The translations under genes were made by a program, and so were the position numbers. This document shows positions 5,175 through 7,406 of a DNA stretch of 7,406 nucleotides, piece after piece. This DNA is from Nitrospinota bacterium (GTDB taxonomy: Bacteria > Nitrospinota_A > UBA7883). Location: positions 1 through 7,406 of the forward strand of contig JAOUNV010000083.1 of assembly GCA_029880775.1 (NCBI GenBank). The letters are read 5' to 3'. Under the pieces are notes generated by a model, which saw only the letters and a list, made by a program, of their open reading frames with translations, ran no database searches and was not told the DNA's origin. Within the stretch, counting starts at the first letter, position 1. Every line of letters begins with the position of its first letter.

Positions 5175-6626
5175 ATGATGGATACGAAGGAAATCGCCTT
5201 AAAGCTCACTCGGGCCAGTTTTTTTCTGGGCACTCCCCCAAAGGCGCTGGAGCGGCTAGCCACGGGAGGAGAAGTGCTGCGTGTGGAAGCCGACGAAGTG
5301 ATCATCCGCGAGGGAGAGTACGAGATGGTCTGTTTCGTCATTCTCTCCGGCGCGTTCAATGTCTTCGTCACTGATACGGAGACTCAGGAAAGACGCAGGG
5401 TGCGCGTGCTGGGGCCCGGTGAGCTTTTGGGGGAGATGTCGGTGCTCTCCGGCACTCCTCGCCACGCGGAGGTGACATGCGGCGAGGACGCCTACCTGTT
5501 GCGCCTGGAGAAGGATGAGTTTCTCTCTTTTCTGGACGCGGCGCCGGTGGCCAAGGAGAGGCTGGACAGCGAGTACCGCCGCAGGGCGCTCACCAGCGCG
5601 TTAAAGTCCCTGGACGTTTTCTCTGTAATAGAAGGCCCCACCATAGAGAGCCTGGCGGCAAAGGTGGAACTGATCGTGCGTCAGAAGGGTGAGGTTATCT
5701 TCTCCCCCGGAGAGATGGCCGACGCCATATACCTGATCCGGGACGGCTTTATTCAGCTCTCGCGGGAGTCTATGGACACGGAGAGCGAGTTTTTCGATTC
5801 CAGGTTCGACAAGGTTTCCTTCAACCCCCAGGCGGGGCCAAGAATGAAGGAGTATGTTCTGGCGTACCTGGGGCAGGGCGCCTATTTCGGCGAGGTGGCG
5901 CTGTTCGACAACCGCCCCCGAGTGGCCACCTCCACGGCGCTCACCCGCACAGAGCTGGTGAAGATTAACAAGGTGGATTTCGACAAGCTGTTGCTAAGCT
6001 ACCCTGAGGTGCGGGCCGAGCTGCAAGAGGTGGCGGCCTCCAGGTATCTTTCCGCGCCGGGGCTTTCTGGCAAAACAGACCATGAAATGGTGCGTTGGGC
6101 CAGTAGCCAGGATATTTTCGCCGCCGACCATGTGCTGTTTCTGGATCTGGATCGTTGCGCCAGGTGCCTTAACTGCATCAAAGCCTGCGCCAAGCTGCAC
6201 GATGGTGTCACCCGGATCACCCACAACGGTATCCGCCACAGGAACATACTCATCCCCACCTCTTGCCGACATTGCCGCCAGCCTACATGCATGATCGGCT
6301 GCCCCACCGGCGCCATCCAGCGCGACAAAACGGGGGAGGTGTACCATCTGGATACCTGCATAGGATGTGGGACATGCGCCCGGGGATGCCCCTTTGGCAA
6401 CATCAGCATCGTGGAGGTTAAGGAGCGCCAGAGTGGATGGCTGGGCGCTTTGGGGGATATGCTGGGTATGGACAGTAACGCGAACATAAAGAAAAAAGCT
6501 GTTAAGTGCGACATGTGCAAGGATTACAAACATCGTGGATGCCAGCACAACTGCCCCACCCAGGCCATCGTTTCCGCCCGCCCATCGGAGTATTTCACGG
6601 GGCTGACTGGTGGGATCAGAATATGA
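5175..6626 (+). CDS. Fusion of two cyclic-nucleotide-binding domains with a four-cluster [4Fe-4S] electron-transfer domain
   Basis: A 483-residue protein with no signal peptide or Tat motif, so probably cytoplasmic. Residues about 14-130 and 145-285 are two cNMP-binding (CRP/PKA-type) domains. Each keeps the phosphate-binding cassette pattern: Gly86-Glu87 with Arg96 in the first, and Gly239-Glu240 with Arg249 in the second. The second has an unusual insert of about 30 residues (EFFDSRFDKVSFNPQAGP region) between its strands. Residues 328-460 contain 16 cysteines in four groups: 328/331/334/338, 364/367/372/376, 395/398/401/405 and 445/448/456/460. This is the arrangement of DMSO-reductase-type Fe-S subunits, which carry four [4Fe-4S] clusters. 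Its stop overlaps the start of the membrane subunit. The likely job is passing electrons between a cytoplasmic donor or acceptor and the membrane subunit, under control of a bound nucleotide. The ligand and any DNA binding (no HTH seen) are unknown. Confidence 0.92.
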   Translation: MMDTKEIALKLTRASFFLGTPPKALERLATGGEVLRVEADEVIIREGEYEMVCFVILSGAFNVFVTDTETQERRRVRVLGPGELLGEMSVLSGTPRHAEVTCGEDAYLLRLEKDEFLSFLDAAPVAKERLDSEYRRRALTSALKSLDVFSVIEGPTIESLAAKVELIVRQKGEVIFSPGEMADAIYLIRDGFIQLSRESMDTESEFFDSRFDKVSFNPQAGPRMKEYVLAYLGQGAYFGEVALFDNRPRVATSTALTRTELVKINKVDFDKLLLSYPEVRAELQEVAASRYLSAPGLSGKTDHEMVRWASSQDIFAADHVLFLDLDRCARCLNCIKACAKLHDGVTRITHNGIRHRNILIPTSCRHCRQPTCMIGCPTGAIQRDKTGEVYHLDTCIGCGTCARGCPFGNISIVEVKERQSGWLGALGDMLGMDSNANIKKKAVKCDMCKDYKHRGCQHNCPTQAIVSARPSEYFTGLTGGIRI

Positions 6627-7406
6627 CAGTCAACGCATGGGTTCTCACCGCTCTGCTGGTTATCGCCGCTCTGGCCGCCGCTCTGGTGACGCTTCTCAAG
6701 CCTTTCCCGGCGGTCCCAGGTTTCGAGCCTGCCAGTGTGAAACCCCTGTTGGGATGGGGGACCCTGGGCCTGGGCCTGGTGTCCATAGCCTTTTCTGTGC
6801 GAAAAAGGCAAAGCCTGCAATGGCCTGGCGAGCTGTACATATGGAGGACGGTTCATGTGGTGGTGGGCCTTTTGTTCATCATCAGTTTGTTTCTCCATTC
6901 CGGAGGCAAGCTGGGCGCGGGAGTCGCCTTTGGGCTGGTCGCCCTCACAGCGGCCATTTTCCTCACCGGGTTTTGGGGGATCGTGACCCAGGGGTGGATT
7001 CCGTCAAAGATGACCCAGTCGCTGCAGGATCCGGTGTACAAGGATAAGATGCAGGACGACATAAACCTTATCATGCAACAGATATCCCACGACCTGGAGG
7101 GGCGCTCCGAGCGGTTCGAGCAGGCATACCAGAGGCACATCCTGCCGGCCATCTCGCTGACCAGGCCCAGGATGCCCCAACAACGCGCTTTCTTTAACCG
7201 TTACGATCCCACATCCGATGATGTAAACGCCGCATACAGGGACTTAGGGTCGCTGAGCCTGCATGAAAAGGAGATATTCTACACAATGGCGGAAAAGGCG
7301 CTGGACATAATAGAAATCCGGCGCAGCCAGGGCTATCAGGCGCTGCTGAATAACTGGCTCGACTGGCATATAGCAGCCGCGTCGATCATAATGGCCGTGG
7401 CCTTTA
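6623..7406 (+). CDS. Membrane cytochrome b-like subunit, C-terminus cut by window edge
   Basis: 261 codons are visible, without a stop. The ATG overlaps the previous stop as ATGA, indicating translational coupling and probable complex formation. Four hydrophobic helices are seen at about residues 5-25, 42-59, 75-94 and 98-121, then a hydrophilic, partly helical domain of about 125 residues, then the beginning of a fifth helix at 249. Helix 3 carries His78 and His92, 13 residues apart on one face, the usual spacing for ligands of two b haems stacked across the membrane. His249 at the start of helix 5 (DWHIAAAS) is a further candidate ligand. This would let the protein carry electrons between the cytoplasmic Fe-S partner and the periplasmic multihaem cytochrome. 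I do not recognise a named family; haem binding is inferred from the histidine spacing alone. Confidence 0.75.
   Translation, partial: MTVNAWVLTALLVIAALAAALVTLLKPFPAVPGFEPASVKPLLGWGTLGLGLVSIAFSVRKRQSLQWPGELYIWRTVHVVVGLLFIISLFLHSGGKLGAGVAFGLVALTAAIFLTGFWGIVTQGWIPSKMTQSLQDPVYKDKMQDDINLIMQQISHDLEGRSERFEQAYQRHILPAISLTRPRMPQQRAFFNRYDPTSDDVNAAYRDLGSLSLHEKEIFYTMAEKALDIIEIRRSQGYQALLNNWLDWHIAAASIIMAVAF

Noticed and set aside
5994..6548. Minus-strand open frames of 173 and 184 codons opposite the Fe-S domain
   Set aside because: The plus strand has 16 ordered cluster cysteines; the opposite frames have no recognisable domain.
1..7406. CRISPR arrays, tRNA or rRNA genes, insertion sequences, attachment sites
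   Set aside because: No regularly spaced repeats, tRNA-like cloverleaf, transposase or terminal inverted repeats were seen; coding density leaves only the 317-bp intergenic region free.

Overview
The window holds two divergently transcribed gene clusters that share one intergenic control region at about 3559-3875. It looks like a GC-rich, Gram-negative bacterium with anaerobic or versatile respiratory metabolism. The reasons are a multihaem c-type cytochrome, a four-cluster iron-sulfur protein and a membrane cytochrome b subunit beside a bacterial microcompartment locus. The species cannot be named from the sequence; a deltaproteobacteria-like or Nitrospinota-like lineage is only a guess.

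Minus strand, 3558 down to 1 (running off the left edge): an RpiR-family regulator (HTH plus SIS domain), a tandem-domain BMC-T shell protein, a BMC-H hexamer shell protein, a BMC-P pentamer (EutN/CcmL) vertex protein, and a CoA-acylating aldehyde dehydrogenase (EutE/PduP type) cut by the window edge. The five genes are closely spaced (3-34 nt), and most have good ribosome binding sites, so they read as one operon. Together they supply all three shell building blocks plus the core aldehyde-oxidising enzyme of a metabolosome. The dehydrogenase has an N-terminal helix and linker that look like an encapsulation peptide. The enzyme that makes the aldehyde is not in the window, so the substrate is unknown.

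Plus strand, 3876 to 7406 (running off the right edge): an 11-haem c-type cytochrome with an N-terminal membrane anchor or signal, a cytoplasmic-looking protein with two cyclic-nucleotide-binding domains followed by four [4Fe-4S] cluster motifs, and a membrane subunit with a paired-histidine helix typical of b-type haem binding. The last two genes overlap by an ATGA. The likely reading is a transmembrane electron-transfer complex (cytoplasmic Fe-S, membrane haem b, periplasmic multihaem c) with a built-in cyclic-nucleotide sensor.

The shared intergenic region holds a good sigma-70-type promoter for the minus-strand operon (TTGATA, 17 bp, TAGAAT). It also holds a perfect 7-bp-arm palindrome whose core has the TGTA-N7-TACA form known for HexR, a member of the RpiR family. 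The simplest model is that the RpiR-type protein reads a sugar-phosphate-like signal and controls the microcompartment operon, and perhaps also the divergent redox operon.
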